Program-made: the position numbers and the translations under genes
Notes under the pieces: model-generated
What the model was told of the DNA's origin: nothing
The model's input: the letters and a program-made list of their open reading frames with translations, nothing else
The model's database searches: none
Part shown: positions 47,850 to 60,700 of the stretch, piece by piece
How the letters are laid out: the number at the start of each line of letters is the position of its first letter
Numbering within the stretch: the stretch's first letter is position 1
Source of the DNA: Castor canadensis
Taxonomy: Eukaryota > Chordata > Mammalia > Rodentia > Castoridae
NCBI RefSeq assembly: GCF_047511655.1
Contig: NC_133398.1
Span: 52,829,638-52,893,637 of the forward strand
Length of the DNA stretch: 64,000 bases
Direction: 5' to 3'

Positions 47850-47980
47850 TGTAAATTGGGTGTGGTAGGGTACACATGCAATCCCAGCACTTGGGAGGCT
47901 GAGGCAGGAGGATTTGGAGTTCAAGGGCAGCCTGGGCTATATAGTGAGAACGTATCTCAAAATCAAAGACAAGCACAAAA
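47850..47980 (+). repeat. B1-like SINE
   Basis: acacatgcaatcccagcact, tgggaggctgaggcaggagg and gggctatatagtgagaacgt. Confidence 0.85.
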
Positions 47981-49240
47981 GTAAATTGTGGCCAACACAG
48001 TAGCTATGCATATCCTTAGTGCCCAGATTGTGGTCACAAAAGACATAATAATAGAAACCAGTGCTATTTGAAGAACTGGCTTATTCCAGGTCTGAGACAG
48101 GAAATGTACAAAATGAGCCTTGAAATTCTTGAAAGCCAATTTGAAGAGGTTCCCATTGGCCCACATATGGGAAAATATGAATCTCTTCAAGGTTGATAAA
48201 TAGATGAATCCCTGTGGGTATGTTTGAATTCATGAGTTCATAAATGTGGGAGTGGGGAGGGGAGAGAGGAAGAGAGATAGATTTGGGAAAAGTAATAGAG
48301 TTCAGGGGGTAGACCTAAGAGCTCATTTGAATCATCATGAATATTGGGTGAGAACAGGCATCATAATTATGTTTATCTGCCAAGCTGCAATGGTGAAATA
48401 GGTAGAGACGTGGATTTAATAGAGATTGGGGTTTTGCCAAATAAATTTGGCAGAGAGAAAGTGGCTGGGGAGTTAATGACATGTTCAAGTTAACAAGTAA
48501 CCTCTCTGTCCTCCTCTACCCTCATTCCCCCAAGTAAAAGAAATTGAAGAACATCTCTTCAGTTCCAGGCAAGGTCATTAGTCTCATTTTGATGACCACA
48601 GAAGTGAAGGAACATTCAGAACAGCAAGAGATATAATTGTGGACATTAATGCCGGCATATTGGGAAGTAAGCAGACCAAAGGCCACCATCTGGCCCAGAG
48701 TCATGCTTCTCAGCACATATATCCGGAAGCCTAAACTCCTAGGCTTTTCCTTAAAAACTGTCCTCCCCCTTTTGAAGTAGGACTGCAGCTTTTGGGATGG
48801 CAGCTCATTGCAGTCCTCATTTTGCCCAGCAAAATTGATGAACCTTTACTTCCTCTTCTCCAAAACCCTGCTCTCATTAGACTGAATTTCCAGTGTCATA
48901 GAGACAGAAGGATTAGAAATTCTGGTGGTGTAAAGACTGTGGGAATAAGGTTTAGAGGGATTGAGACAGAAAGTTAGGAAGGGGAGGCTGAAATTGAGAT
49001 TATGGAGTAATTGATAATGACAAGGTCAATGTACAATGAGTACAATGGGGCTATGCACAATGAACATGGGTGGCTGAGGTAGAATGGAAGACAAGATTAT
49101 TGGAGAGAAGGTCAATTAACTGACAGGCCAGGATACTGAAAAGGTCACCTGCATGGATACGGATATCAACCAAAACTCTCAGGAGCAATGTTGGAGGGAA
49201 TTAAGGGTTAAATCGTCTCAGAATGAGCTCAGGTGATCTG
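47980..49240. other. Unassigned intergenic DNA
   Basis: No gene or named repeat. Several 60-75-codon open stretches on both strands lack any support. Confidence 0.4.
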
Positions 49241-50015
49241 GATTTTATTTATTTATTTATTTAGGTGTGGTACTGGGGATTGAAACCAGGGCCTCTGTTA
49301 ACTGCAAGCATTCTACTACTTAAGCCTCACCCCAGCCCTGTTATATGTTTTGTTTTTTGAGATAGGGTCTTGCTAATTTTGCTGAGCTGGCCTCAAACTC
49401 CAGGTCTTCCTACCTATGCTTTGTAAGTAGGTAGGATTACAGGCATGTACACCATGCTTCCTTAAAGGGGCTTTTTTTTTCTTTTGGCAGTGCTGGAGAT
49501 TGAGCCCAGGTGCCTCATGCATGCTAGACACATGTTTCATCTCTGAGCTACATCCCAGTATGATCTGGAGCTTTTATATATGACCTTCACATGAAGAACA
49601 GCCATCTGCAGAACTGGACGAACACCCTCACCCACCTCCCTCGATTCAAGATTCCATTCTCTGACTGGGGATGTAGCTCAGTGAAAGAGCAATTACCTTA
49701 GCCCTGATTTTGAACCCCAGCACTGTCCTCCCCCACAAAAAAAATCCATTCTCTAAAATCCCAGATGATCACATCCTGGGCCAATTATTAAGGTAACAGC
49801 TCTAAGCCGGTTATAACTGGCTACCGCCTGTGATCCTAGCTACTTAGGAGGCAGAGGTAAGTAGGATCTTGGTTCTAAGCCCTATGGAAAACTAGTTTGC
49901 AAGACCCTATCTTGAAAAAAATCCATCACGCACACACAAAAAGGGCTGATGGAGTAGCTCAAGGTGTAGGCTCAGAGTTCAAGCCCCAGTACAGCAAAAA
50001 AAAAAAAAAAAAAAG
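49240..50015. repeat. SINE cluster
   Basis: (TTTA)n 49243-49264; minus dimer 49265-49465; ID-like minus monomer 49475-49560; ID-like plus monomer 49665-49745 (ctggggatgtagctcagtga); B1-ID plus dimer 49812-50015 with a long poly(A) tail. Confidence 0.75.
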
Positions 50016-50440
50016 GTAATGGCTCTGTATCCTTATGGAGTCCACTTACCTTATCAAGGTTAAACCTGGAAGGGCAAATAGGATGATCAAATGCACAAGC
50101 GCCTGCCCTCATTCTTTCAAAAGTGCAGGCTTATGACCTCCCACACCAGCACAGCTACTGCAGCTGTCAAACCACTTAGGAAGGGCCAAAAGGGGAGGGC
50201 CTCAATTTCTTGCCTGCTAGTAACCCGACCCTATTGGATAGTCAAACTACAAGCCCCATACAGCTGCCTCAGAGTTGATCCTTATCCAACTGCCAGTTTC
50301 ACCCCTCAAAGTGTACTATAATCCGCTTTGCTAATAAATAACTCCTTTCTATCTTCCCATTCTTTGCTATTCTTTTGCTAACTTCCCTTCTGCCCTCCCA
50401 TCCTCCCATCCTCCCGCCCTCCCTTTCTTCCCTCCTTCTC
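50015..50440. other. Unassigned DNA, possible LTR end
   Basis: ctaataaataactcctttct near 50330 followed by pyrimidine-rich text resembles an LTR 3' part. No ends can be fixed and no gene is seen. Confidence 0.35.
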
Positions 50441-50449
50441 TTTTTTCTT

Positions 50450-50650
50450 TCTTGTGGCACTGGGGTTTGAAATCATGGCTTTGCGTTTGCAAAGCTGGTG
50501 CTCTACTGCTTGAGCTACACTTCTAGTCCATTTTTGCGCTGCTTATTTTGGAGGTGTGTGGGGGGTTTCAGGAACTGTTTGCCTGGCCTAGCCTCGAACA
50601 GCAATCTTCCTAATCTCAGCCTCCCAAGTAGTCAGGATTACAGAGGTGAC
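50450..50650 (-). repeat. B1-ID dimer SINE
   Basis: tggcactggggtttgaaatc, tgctctactgcttgagctac and aatctcagcctcccaagtag. Confidence 0.8.
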
Positions 50651-51170
50651 TGGCCAGTGTCCTAATCTTAAGTGTTGCACCTCAAGAACTGACAGAGAGA
50701 CAGAAATAGAGACAGAGAGAGAGAGACAGAGAGAAGACTCCAACCATTGGTTCCAATAGCATAAACTTCAGAGGATCTGGTGGTTTTAGTAAGTCAGGAA
50801 GCAATAACTGCCAGGCGTGTCAATGTGAAAAAAGTAGGATACCCCCACGTCCAGACCTTGAAGCACGTGGGGTGTGCAAAAGAAAACAGCCAATTGAAAG
50901 TGCTGCAAGGGGAAGCCGTATTTTTATGAGAACCAGATTTCAGGTAGAGCAATATGAAAGGAACATTCAGCATTTGAGGATACAGAAAATGTTGCTAATG
51001 CTAAAACCGAGGCTCAGAGTTTAGGGGGCGTGTTCAGGGTCAGACACCTAGTGCCCTTCTCAGTACACCGAGCAACACTACTCCATCTTTGGCTTTTATC
51101 TGATTTAGCAATCATGCGAAGATTCAACAGTAAACTTTAAGACTTGGGAATAGCTAGTCCAAGTGGTGCC
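50650..51170. other. HAUS6 distal upstream region
   Basis: A GA-rich simple repeat lies at about 50693-50735. The rest is unassigned and no gene is seen. Confidence 0.45.
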
Positions 51171-51209
51171 GATAAAATAGCCTCAGAGAACTGCGCTGCG
51201 GATGCGCAA

Positions 51210-51229
51210 TGCATAGTGGGTCTTGTAGT
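51210..51229 (-). promoter_or_regulatory. ZNF143-like motif, upstream copy
   Basis: On the minus strand this reads ACTACAAGACCCACTATGCA, close to the ZNF143/SBS consensus ACTACAATTCCCAGAATGCA: the ACTACAA, CCCA and ATGCA blocks are kept at the right spacing. Confidence 0.6.
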
Positions 51230-51271
51230 TTCTCGGCGGGGCGTGACGGGAAGTGACGGAAGAGGACGCAT

Positions 51272-51291
51272 TGCATGGCGGGAGATATAGT
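51272..51291 (-). promoter_or_regulatory. ZNF143-like motif, downstream copy
   Basis: On the minus strand this reads ACTATATCTCCCGCCATGCA, a weaker match to the same consensus and in the same orientation, 62 bp downstream of the first copy. Confidence 0.45.
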
Positions 51292-51574
51292 CCGTCACCC
51301 TCCCCGGAAGCCAGGCGGCGCCGCCGCACACTGTACTTCCTCAAGCGCGGGAGTCTTGTTTGTGTGGCTTCTGCCAAGCCGCTGTAGCAGCGCTGCCGTT
51401 AGAGGCTCCATTTTCCCGAGACGTTTGGGTGGGTCGTTTGAGGCAAAATGGCACGGGGCGAGAGAGCTGCGGGTGGCCTCCATGGAGGGGCCCCCACGAC
51501 CTCAGGCTGCCTGTAGGGAGGGGTCGCTGGAGCCTGCGTTTGCTTCCATTGAAGTCCCCGTGCCTCCCGTGAAG

Positions 51575-51702
51575 ATGAGCTCGGCCTCGGTCACTTCTTT
51601 CGAGAAGCAGCATCTCTGGATGTTTCTGCAGGCGCTCGGCTTCGAGCCGGGCCCGGCGACCCTCGCCTGCGGGAAGATCGTGTCGCACACGCACCTAGGA
51701 GT
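51575..51702 (+). CDS. HAUS6: HAUS6 coding exon 1
   Basis: The chosen ATG (aagATGagc, A at -3) gives MSSASV, the known HAUS6 N-terminus. The exon ends in phase 2 at gt/gtaagg. The frame stays open upstream with in-frame ATGs at 51482 and 51275, so an N-terminal extension is possible, but family length favours 51575. Confidence 0.9.
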
Positions 51703-54700
51703 GTAAGGAGGCCGGAGGGGGCGGCGTGGTGGCCGCCCTGGCAGACGCGGTTGAGCACCGGCTGCCGAGGCTGGGGTGGAGGCGGTCGTGTGTCTGGGGA
51801 CGGTGTGGTGCGGAGATGTGCAGGGTAGATGTGCAGGGTAGATGTGCAGGGTGGGCCGAGCCCTGCGGCGGGTGGAGGAGGGGGTCCGGCGAGGGGGCGG
51901 TGGAGGTCACGTCTAAACATTGACTACCAGGTTAGGATGATGTATTCATTAAACGCACTCCGCGTACTTCACGGCCCCGCAGCAGTTTCATTTTCTCTGT
52001 ACTGTCAGGGAAGGTTTAGGCTTCTTCAGGGGCTCCACTGAGAATGGCTTTAATTGCCACTGCATCCTTCTCTCCAGTGTTTTGGTCAGTTTCCCTTCTC
52101 TGGTTTGTCCGCCGTTATAGTTTGCATTCTGCATATGAAAATGTGTTCGAAGGTATCAGGTTCTGGTTCAGTGATATCAGGGTTTAGCTCCCCTCTCCTC
52201 AACGCTCATGGATGTTTTTCCATCTTTTTTTGAGACAGGGTCTTGCTGTGTACTCCAGGCTGGCCCCAGACTTCTCATCCTTTTGCCTCAGTCTCCTAGG
52301 TGCTAGGATTACAGGTATGATACACCATGCCCAGCTTTAACTGAAATGCTTTAGAGTCATTTCAGTCTGTTATTTGGAGTGATCTACCATTTTGAAACAC
52401 GTCCCTTTTAAAATAACTAAAACATAAAGGTTGTGTGTTTACTTAAAGCCTGTAATCCTAGCTCCTTGGGAGACTAAGATTCGGAGGATCATGGTTCAAG
52501 GCCAGCCTTGGCAAATAGTTTTCAAGACCCGCATCCTCAAAATAACCAGAGCAACATGCACTGGAGGTGTGTGGCTCAAGTGGTAGAGAGCCTGCTTTGC
52601 AAGCTTAAAACCTCCAGTTCAAACCCTATTCTCTCTGTCTCTCTCTCTCTCTCCCTCCCCCCCCACCCCCACAGTTGCTTATATGGTAATTTTTTTTTGG
52701 CTTTGCAATTCTATGAATTTTTAATTTGTGTGAGCATGTAGTTGTTCTTATAAAGTTAAACATATATGTAGCCTATGGCCCAGCATCCCACTGGTATTTG
52801 CCTAAAAGGTTGCATTTTGGAAGAATGATACTGTTGCAGAGAATGGATTAGAAGGGAAAGCAAAGTTTCACAGTTACCTAGGCCTGAAGTAAGTTGGCAG
52901 TGGGAATGGAAAGAAGAGAGGTGACTATTTTCCATTTAACAGATATTTATTGAAAATATTATTGGATCTTGGTATACAGTGGTGAACAAAATAGATGTAA
53001 ACTTTTCCTATATAGAATTTTATTTTTCTTACAGAATTTTAGTCTAGTGAGTGAATAAAACTACAACAGATGTATTATTACAAATTATAAGTGTCACAGG
53101 GAAGAGGACAGTACTATGAGTAACAGGTTTGAGAGATGGTAAGGAAGTTGATGGATAGAATTTCATTTTGTGTTCCTCAAGGAATGGAGACATTCCAAAG
53201 ACAAGAGTTTGACTATAGATAGGCATACAAACATATGCAAGAGAATAGTAGTGCTAAGGTAAAAATACACTTGATTTGATTCTGTGTAAGTAATTTGATG
53301 CCTTGTGTTGGGAATCAAACCCGGGGCCTTTTGCATGTGAAGCAAGAACTCTATCAGTGAGATAGAATTCTAGCACCCATATTAACTCTTGATTCTTTAT
53401 AGCTGTGTGACATTTCTTACAGGGTTTAGTGGATTTTTTTTTTTGTTTTGTGTTTTTCAAATTGTAATTTTTGACTTTGTTTTGATTAGAGAAATTGGAA
53501 TAATAAAATCTAATGAATTTGCTAGCATTACATCATGGTTCTGGGAATAAAATCTAGTAGTTAAGACCTTGGACTCCAGGGTCAGGCGACGTATTTCAAA
53601 TTAATACTTTTCTACTTTTTGGTTATGTGATAATTTTAGGGGCACGTTTTGTAATGTATCTAAGTTTAAATTTCCTCAGCTGTATAATGAGGATAGTAAA
53701 ACTAATAAAACAATCCATGTTAAAACAAAATAAGTGTATCTAACCTTATATGATAGTAATGAAGATTAGATAAGTTGCTAACTGTAAAAGACTTAGAATA
53801 ATTCTTGGAAAATAGAAAATTCTCAATAAATGTAATTGTTGGTTTGCTGGTGGCTCATGCCTGTAATCCTGCTTACTCAGAGGGAGCGATCAGGAGATCA
53901 AGGTTTGAAGTCACCCAGGGCAAATGGTTCATAAGACCCTACCTTGAAAATACCCAACACAAAAAAGGACTGGAGGAGTGGCCCAAGTAGTAGAGAATTT
54001 GTCTAGCAAGTGTGAGGCCCCGAGTTCAAATCCCAGTATTGGCAAAAAAAATACTGGTTGGTGTCGTTGTTTTCATATTAGAGGGTATGTTCTCTTAACC
54101 TAATTAGGCTTTTCTTACCTTTCTGTAGGATGTTTCCGTAGCAAGTAAGCAAGTGCCAGGTTTCTATTGGATTTTAGTTTCAGAATCAGAAAATTAAGCT
54201 TGTTTTTTTTCTTAATTGATTAAAAATGAAGAATATTAACTTTGTGTCAAACTCTTATACAGCTTTTAATGATGTTTAGCTTTATTGATCATTTTCCTTT
54301 TTTTTCCCCCTTCCTGCTTGTTTTTCATCTTAAACCACTAGGAACATGTTTGACAAGCTGAACCGTGACGCCTTTCAAATAGTTTCTTACTTTTTGTTTC
54401 AAACACTGGATGAGTCCCTTACCAAAGAAGTTTTCAAGTAAGGAGAAAATTATTTAATTTCCTTTTCTTATTTACTTATTCTCAAATTTGAAAATGACTG
54501 TCTTGATACAGCCAAAATTTCAACTTTGGCTATTAACTCTTGTTTTGAATGGATGTCACAAAATGCAGGTGTGTCCCTAAAAAATTAGCTAGCATTTGTT
54601 GCCCTCAACGCAGAGAAACTAAAGCAGATACCTTAAAAGCAACTGAGGCCAATAGGAAAAGGGGACCAGGGACTAGAGAAAAGGTTAGATCAAAAAAGAA

Positions 54701-57700
54701 TTAACCTAGAAGGTAACACACACGCACAGGAAATTAATGTGAGTCAACTCCCTGTATAGCTATCCTTATCTCAACCAGCAAAAACTCTTGTTCCTTCCTA
54801 TTATGGCTTATACTCTCTCTTCAACAAAATTAGAAATAAGGGCAAAATAGTTTCTGCTGGGTATTGGGGGGGGAGAGGGCGGAGTGGGTGGTAAGGGAGG
54901 GGGTGGGGGCAGGGGGGAGAAATGAACCAAGCCTTGTATGCACATATGAATAATAAAAGAAAAAAAAAACAAAATGCAGGTGTGTCTTAGAAATTTACTG
55001 CTTAACCTCAGTAAATTACTCAGGTGATGTTTTTGGTACTTAACTTAAAATCATTGTATACTTCACATTTAATGTAGGTTTTATTTCATAAAATTAGTTC
55101 CTAACCTTCATGGTCTTAATTAGGCAAAACTATTATCTTACACCAGTCTGTTTATACACTCAATTTTGCCCTATTTAAAAAAAAATGTTAATTATTCCGT
55201 GCCTTACTACTTTTCTTGTGGGGAATGTTATTTGTTTTGTCTATTTTTATTTTCCAGTTCTCTGTAAATTATTTTGTTCAGTGATGTATATTAATGGGTC
55301 AGTTGTACAAGGTGTGGTGGTACACACTTGTACACCTAGCACTGAGAAGGTTGAGGCTGGAGGATCAGGAGCTTGAGGCCAGTCTGGGCCACATAGCAAA
55401 TTCCAGGCTAGCTTAGGCTAGTAAGATCCTGTCTCACAAAATAAAGGGGGTGAAAAAATAAAGGGGATGAAAAAGCTGAGCACCTGCCAGTCTTCATTCT
55501 TAAGTTATTTCGCATATAATTTTGGGTATTTCTTGTCTGAAAAGTGTTCAAAGCTGGCTGTGGCGGCACATGCCTTCAAATATTCTGGATGCTGAGATAA
55601 GATCACTAATTCAAGGCCAGCCTGGACTACGTGACAAGACCCTGTCTCAAAATGAGAAAAAATTGTGTTCTAAGCTGGGTGCAATGGTACATGTCTGTAA
55701 TCCTAGCACTTGGAAGGCTGAGGCAGGAGGATGGTTGGTTTGACACCATTCTGGCCTAATAGCAAGAGGCCTTGTTTCAAAAAAGAAAAGTTGTAAGTGC
55801 CCAGAAGAGTAGGTGTATTGAAATTTCTATAATTAGGTATAGGGCTTCCTTTGTACAAATAAAAATAGGTTTTCTGATATTCCTTATTAAACCATGGCTC
55901 ATTTTAAGTATTTCTTAAATGTAAAGGTGGAGGTAATCGTTCCTGAATGTACCAAAATGAGGCTATCACTATTGACCTGCCAGCCTTTTGGTCTTTTTTT
56001 CCTGTGTATACTTAATTTTTCTATGACTAAAGCCTATGTTTTAGAAATGCAAAAAACTGAGGGCTAGATGTGGTGACTTCTAGCACTCAGAAGGCTGAGG
56101 CAGAGGATTGCATTTGAGGCCAGTGTGGGCTACAGAGTGAGACTTTGTCTCAAACAAACAAAAACAACAGCAACAACAAAAACCAAAGAGAAAAAAAAGC
56201 AAGAAAAGCATGATAACTTTAAATGAATAATTATGCCTCTGTAAAAATTTGTGTAAAACTGATTACCAGGGAAAAGTAATACATTTTAAAATGTAGTATA
56301 TTTGACAAAAACTGAAGCAAAACTTTTGTTTTATATTTTTGTATCTTTTTTTTAGCTATGAAATCATAGCACCCATAGACAGTGATACGGGTTATCTCTA
56401 GGAGTCATATTCTTACGCATTTCTCTGCTCATCATGTATCCAGCTATGCTTTTCTTCTGCAAGATTCTGCGCCTCTCGGCTCAGTACACTAATTTATATC
56501 ATCTTTGTAATGTTGGTCCAGTGGATCTGTTGAGTGTTGCCTCTAGCCTAATTTTCAGTTTTTATTATTAAATTTTTTTTTTTTTTTTGTGATGCTGGTC
56601 TTGTGCTTGCTGGGTAGTACTGTACCACTTGAGCCATGCCTCTAGCCCTAATTTTCAGTAATTTTAATTGTTCGTCATTCTTTTGCTTAAGGTACATATT
56701 CATTAGCTATTTGCACTAAACTTAACTCAACTCAATAGGTATTTATAAAGAAGACCCACTTTCTCACAGATTGGTATCTGTCTTTAGTTGAAATCTAAGA
56801 TGGTTAGCTTTAATCCATTTTGGTTTAGTGTTTCTAGTATAGGAAATAAATTTGATGTGCTTTTAAATTTTGCTGAGTTTGATTGCTTTTTTTTTAAAAC
56901 AAATATTTGTTTTTAAGATTTTGCTGGCCTCCATTTGACCAAAAAAGTGACACTGAATTCCGGAAACATTGCTGTGAATGGTTAAAAAAGATTTCTGTAA
57001 GTATTCTCTTTGGAAGATGCAGACTTTAAGAAGTTAAAAACTACATTTAGTCTGGGGATATAGCTCAATGGTAGAGTGCTTGCTTATCATGTGCAAGGCC
57101 CTAAGGTCGATTGTCAGCACCATAGAAAACAGAAAGAAACAACAAAAAACTGCCACTACTAGCAAAACAAAGAAACCTCCCCCAAAACAAAAATCAGAGT
57201 ACAGTAATTTTTTTTTTTTAGAAGTGAAATCTTTTTATTGCTTTTATGCTAACTGTGCAAGGAAATAGTCATGTCTAAGTGCACTAGAAATTGGTTTTAG
57301 ATTCTTGAAAGCTTAATTATCTTTGTGACCAAGTCTGCCTAGAGTTTAGAAAAACCAAATCATTCAACTTGTGGCTCAAATAGAGTAATTTTTTAACGTG
57401 AATATTCATAGATTGTTTTGTTTTGTTTTTTTGTGGTGCTGGGGTTTGAATTCACGGCCTACACCTTGTGCCACTCCACCAGCCCTTTTTTGTGACGGGT
57501 TTTTTCAAGATAGGGTCTTGCATACTATTTGCCTGGGCTGGCTTTGAACTGCAATCCTCCTGATCTCTCCCTCCTGAGTAGTTAGATTACAGGTGTGAGC
57601 CACTGGTACCCGGCTTTCATAGATGCTTGATTTGTTATAACCCAAACCTGAATACAATCCAAATGTCCTTCAACAAGTGAATGCATAAAAATGATGAAAA

Positions 57701-60700
57701 CTGGAGAAGGTCTGTATTCTAGTTTATACTGTTGTACCAACATTAATGTTTTGGTTCCATAGTGTATGACAGTTACATAAGTATCTCCATTGGGGGATGT
57801 TGGGTGAAGGGCATATGGAACTCTACTACTTTTGCAGCTTCTCAAACAGAATAATCTTGATCAATGATATGTTTACAAAATGATATGATGTGAGGACGGA
57901 TTGGGTGGGGGTGGTCACTGACTGAGGCTTCACCTTCTCTTACCATTTTTCACTCCATGTTGGTATTGAATACATCCAAACCACTGTGCCATGAAGAGGA
58001 GTTGCTGATGGTTAGTGCGAATGATAGCTGTCACTGCCCTACTGTGAGATGCTCATCTGTGTCGTCTATTGCAAGATTGTCATGCTTTTTAAAAAAACAG
58101 TGATGTAAATATGATGTTATTGCTGACAAGTTCTTCAAATCATTTTATCTCTTTTCTCCATAGGCTGAATGTGGAAGTAGCTTTCCTCAAGTTGTTGGCT
58201 CACTATTTCTTTCTCCTGGTGGTCCTAAGTTTATTCATCTGATGTATCATTTTGCACGATTTGTTGCAATAAAATACATTAAAACCAATGCTAAAAGTAA
58301 GTTAAGCTTATAGTAGGAATGTATTTTGTTTTAATTCTTAAATTGTTACTCATAATTTTAAAATCAAGAGCTTTTAATGAAGCAAGATGAGTGAAAACAT
58401 TAATTTACTTAAAAAAAAAGCAACCTAGGTAATATTCTACTGGAACTATACTTTGAAATCTCATAATGAATCTCAGTTACTGTTTGTTACTTTATTATGT
58501 TCTAATGTAGCGGTTTGGGAAACAACTTCTATAGAAAGGTCAGATAATAAAATATTTTAGTCTTTATGGACTACATAGGGTCCCCCTTCCCCTCCCTTCC
58601 TCTCCCTTCCTACTGATGATTCTCCTGCCTCAGCCTCCCTACTGCTGGGATTACAGGCATATACTACCCTGCTGAGAAATTCTTTTTACTTTATTTTAAA
58701 ATTTTAATTCAAAAACTATTTATTTATTTATTTGGTGGAACTGGGGTTGGAACTCAGGGTGTTGGGCTTATTCTACCACTTGAGCCATTCCCCCAGCCCT
58801 AATTTTATTTTTTGAGACAAGGTCTCATTGGAACCCGTTGGAACCAATCAAACTAATGATTCTTCCACCTCAGCTTCCTGCTTGTTTTCATTGTTTTTTG
58901 AGACAGAGTCTCATTAGGTAGCTGAGGCTGGCCTGGAACTCACAGTTTAGCCAAGGCTTACCTCTCCCTCTCTCCCTCCCTCCTGTTCTTTCTTTCTTGT
59001 TTTCTCTCTTTTTCTTTCCGTAAAAACAAAACAAAAAAGCAGATGGAGCCAGTTGTGGGGGTGCACACCTTCAATCCCAATACTCAGGAGACTGAGGCAG
59101 GAGGATCTTAAGTTCAAGGCCAGTCTAAGCTACATAGGATACTCTTTCTCCGACCTGGGCCGGTTCACCCCTCCTTAGGCAACCTGGTGGTCCCCCGCTT
59201 CCGGGAGGTCACCATATTGATGCCGAACTTAGTGCGGACACCCGATCGGCATAGCGCACTGCAGCCCAGAACTCCTGGACTCAAGCGATCCTCCTGCCTC
59301 AGCCTCCCGAGTAGCTAGGACTACAGGCGCGCGCCACCGCGCCTGGCTAGGATACTCTTTCTCAAAACAAGTAAACAAACAAAAGGAAACTCATAAATAA
59401 TAATGAAAATTTGGTTTTGGATCTTTTTTTTCCTAGGTGGTTCTGGAGTTTGAACTCAGGACCTTGTGCTTTACCAGGCAGGCGCTCTACCACTTGAGCC
59501 ATACCTCTAGTCCTTGGATCTTTAACAGTTAATCTTGGAGATCATTCCTTATCTGCTTATACAGCTTACTTATTTTCATTCTTTTCTTTTTTTTTTTTTT
59601 GGTGTGACTTGGGTTTGAAGTCAGGACTTTGTGCTTACAAAGCAGGCACTCTACCACTTGAGGTCCATCTCTGATTGATTTCGCTCTGGTCTTGTGAAAT
59701 ATTTGCCTAGGTTAGCCTCAAACCTCGATCCTACTGATCTCAGCCTACCAAGTAGCTATCATTCTCTTTTTTAGAACTGCTTAATATTACAGTGAATGGA
59801 TATACCATAATTATTTACTTACTCATTCTTCTGCTAACAGACGTGTGGATGATCTTTTTTTTTTTTTGGGCATTATGTCACACACCCAGTCCTTGATCTT
59901 TTACTATAAACAATGTTCAAGTCAAACTTTATACATAAATCAGTTTATCTTTGTTCAAGTACATAGATACACAAATGATTCCTAAATGATAATTTGCTTG
60001 GTTAGAGGAAGTATGCATTTATACTTTGCTTGCTATTACCAGATTATTTTCTATAAAAGTTAGCCGATTTATACTTCTGTCACCAGTGTGTGGACAGTAT
60101 TTATTTTCCCAAAGGCTTTTCAACATTCATATAGATTGTGATTGACATTTTATTGTTTTCAGTCTGACAGGTTGTAATGGAATCTCAGTATAGTTTTGAT
60201 TTGTATTTGTTTTATTATTAGTGAGGTTGAAAATTGTTTCATATGTTTAAGAGCAATTTGTACCCTATGTTTATGTATCTTGTTCATTTTTTTCTTGGTC
60301 TTTTTTCATTTATAAAAGCCCCTTCTCTGTGATGTGACATACAAACTTTTTTGCTCATACTCTTTTTCTATGCATGATTTTTGAAAATATGCATGCAATC
60401 CTGCTTTATATACATTGGCTTATTTTTAATTCTTCATAAGTATTTTGCCAGTTTTTCTATCAGTAGATGATTTGTTCCAATTATATGTAAGCCATATTAT
60501 TTCATATAAAATATATGTGTTTGGGTTTAATAAAGGTTTATTGTGCATAAGGCTTTGAAGCATGCATTGTCCTATTTCTGATTTAAAGCAATTCTGGTCA
60601 ATACGCCCAGTGTGTAGATGACTTTTAAATTTAGTGAACTGATTTCCTATCAAATGCTTAGAAATTGTGGTGGTTTCTATGTGGCATGCTAGGACATGGA

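Larger units (their letters stand above)
51170..51720 (+). promoter_or_regulatory. HAUS6: HAUS6 CpG-island promoter
   Basis: A CpG-rich, TATA-less block overlaps exon 1. It holds ETS-like cores (cggaagt-type sequences near 51249-51262 and ccggaag near 51304) and two ZNF143-like motifs at 51210-51229 and 51272-51291. That combination is common at housekeeping and cell-cycle promoters. Transcription probably starts between about 51300 and 51400. Confidence 0.75.

Noticed and set aside
51183-51920. Antisense open stretches over HAUS6 exon 1
   Set aside because: They are shadows in GC-rich promoter DNA; I have no evidence for a divergent coding gene.
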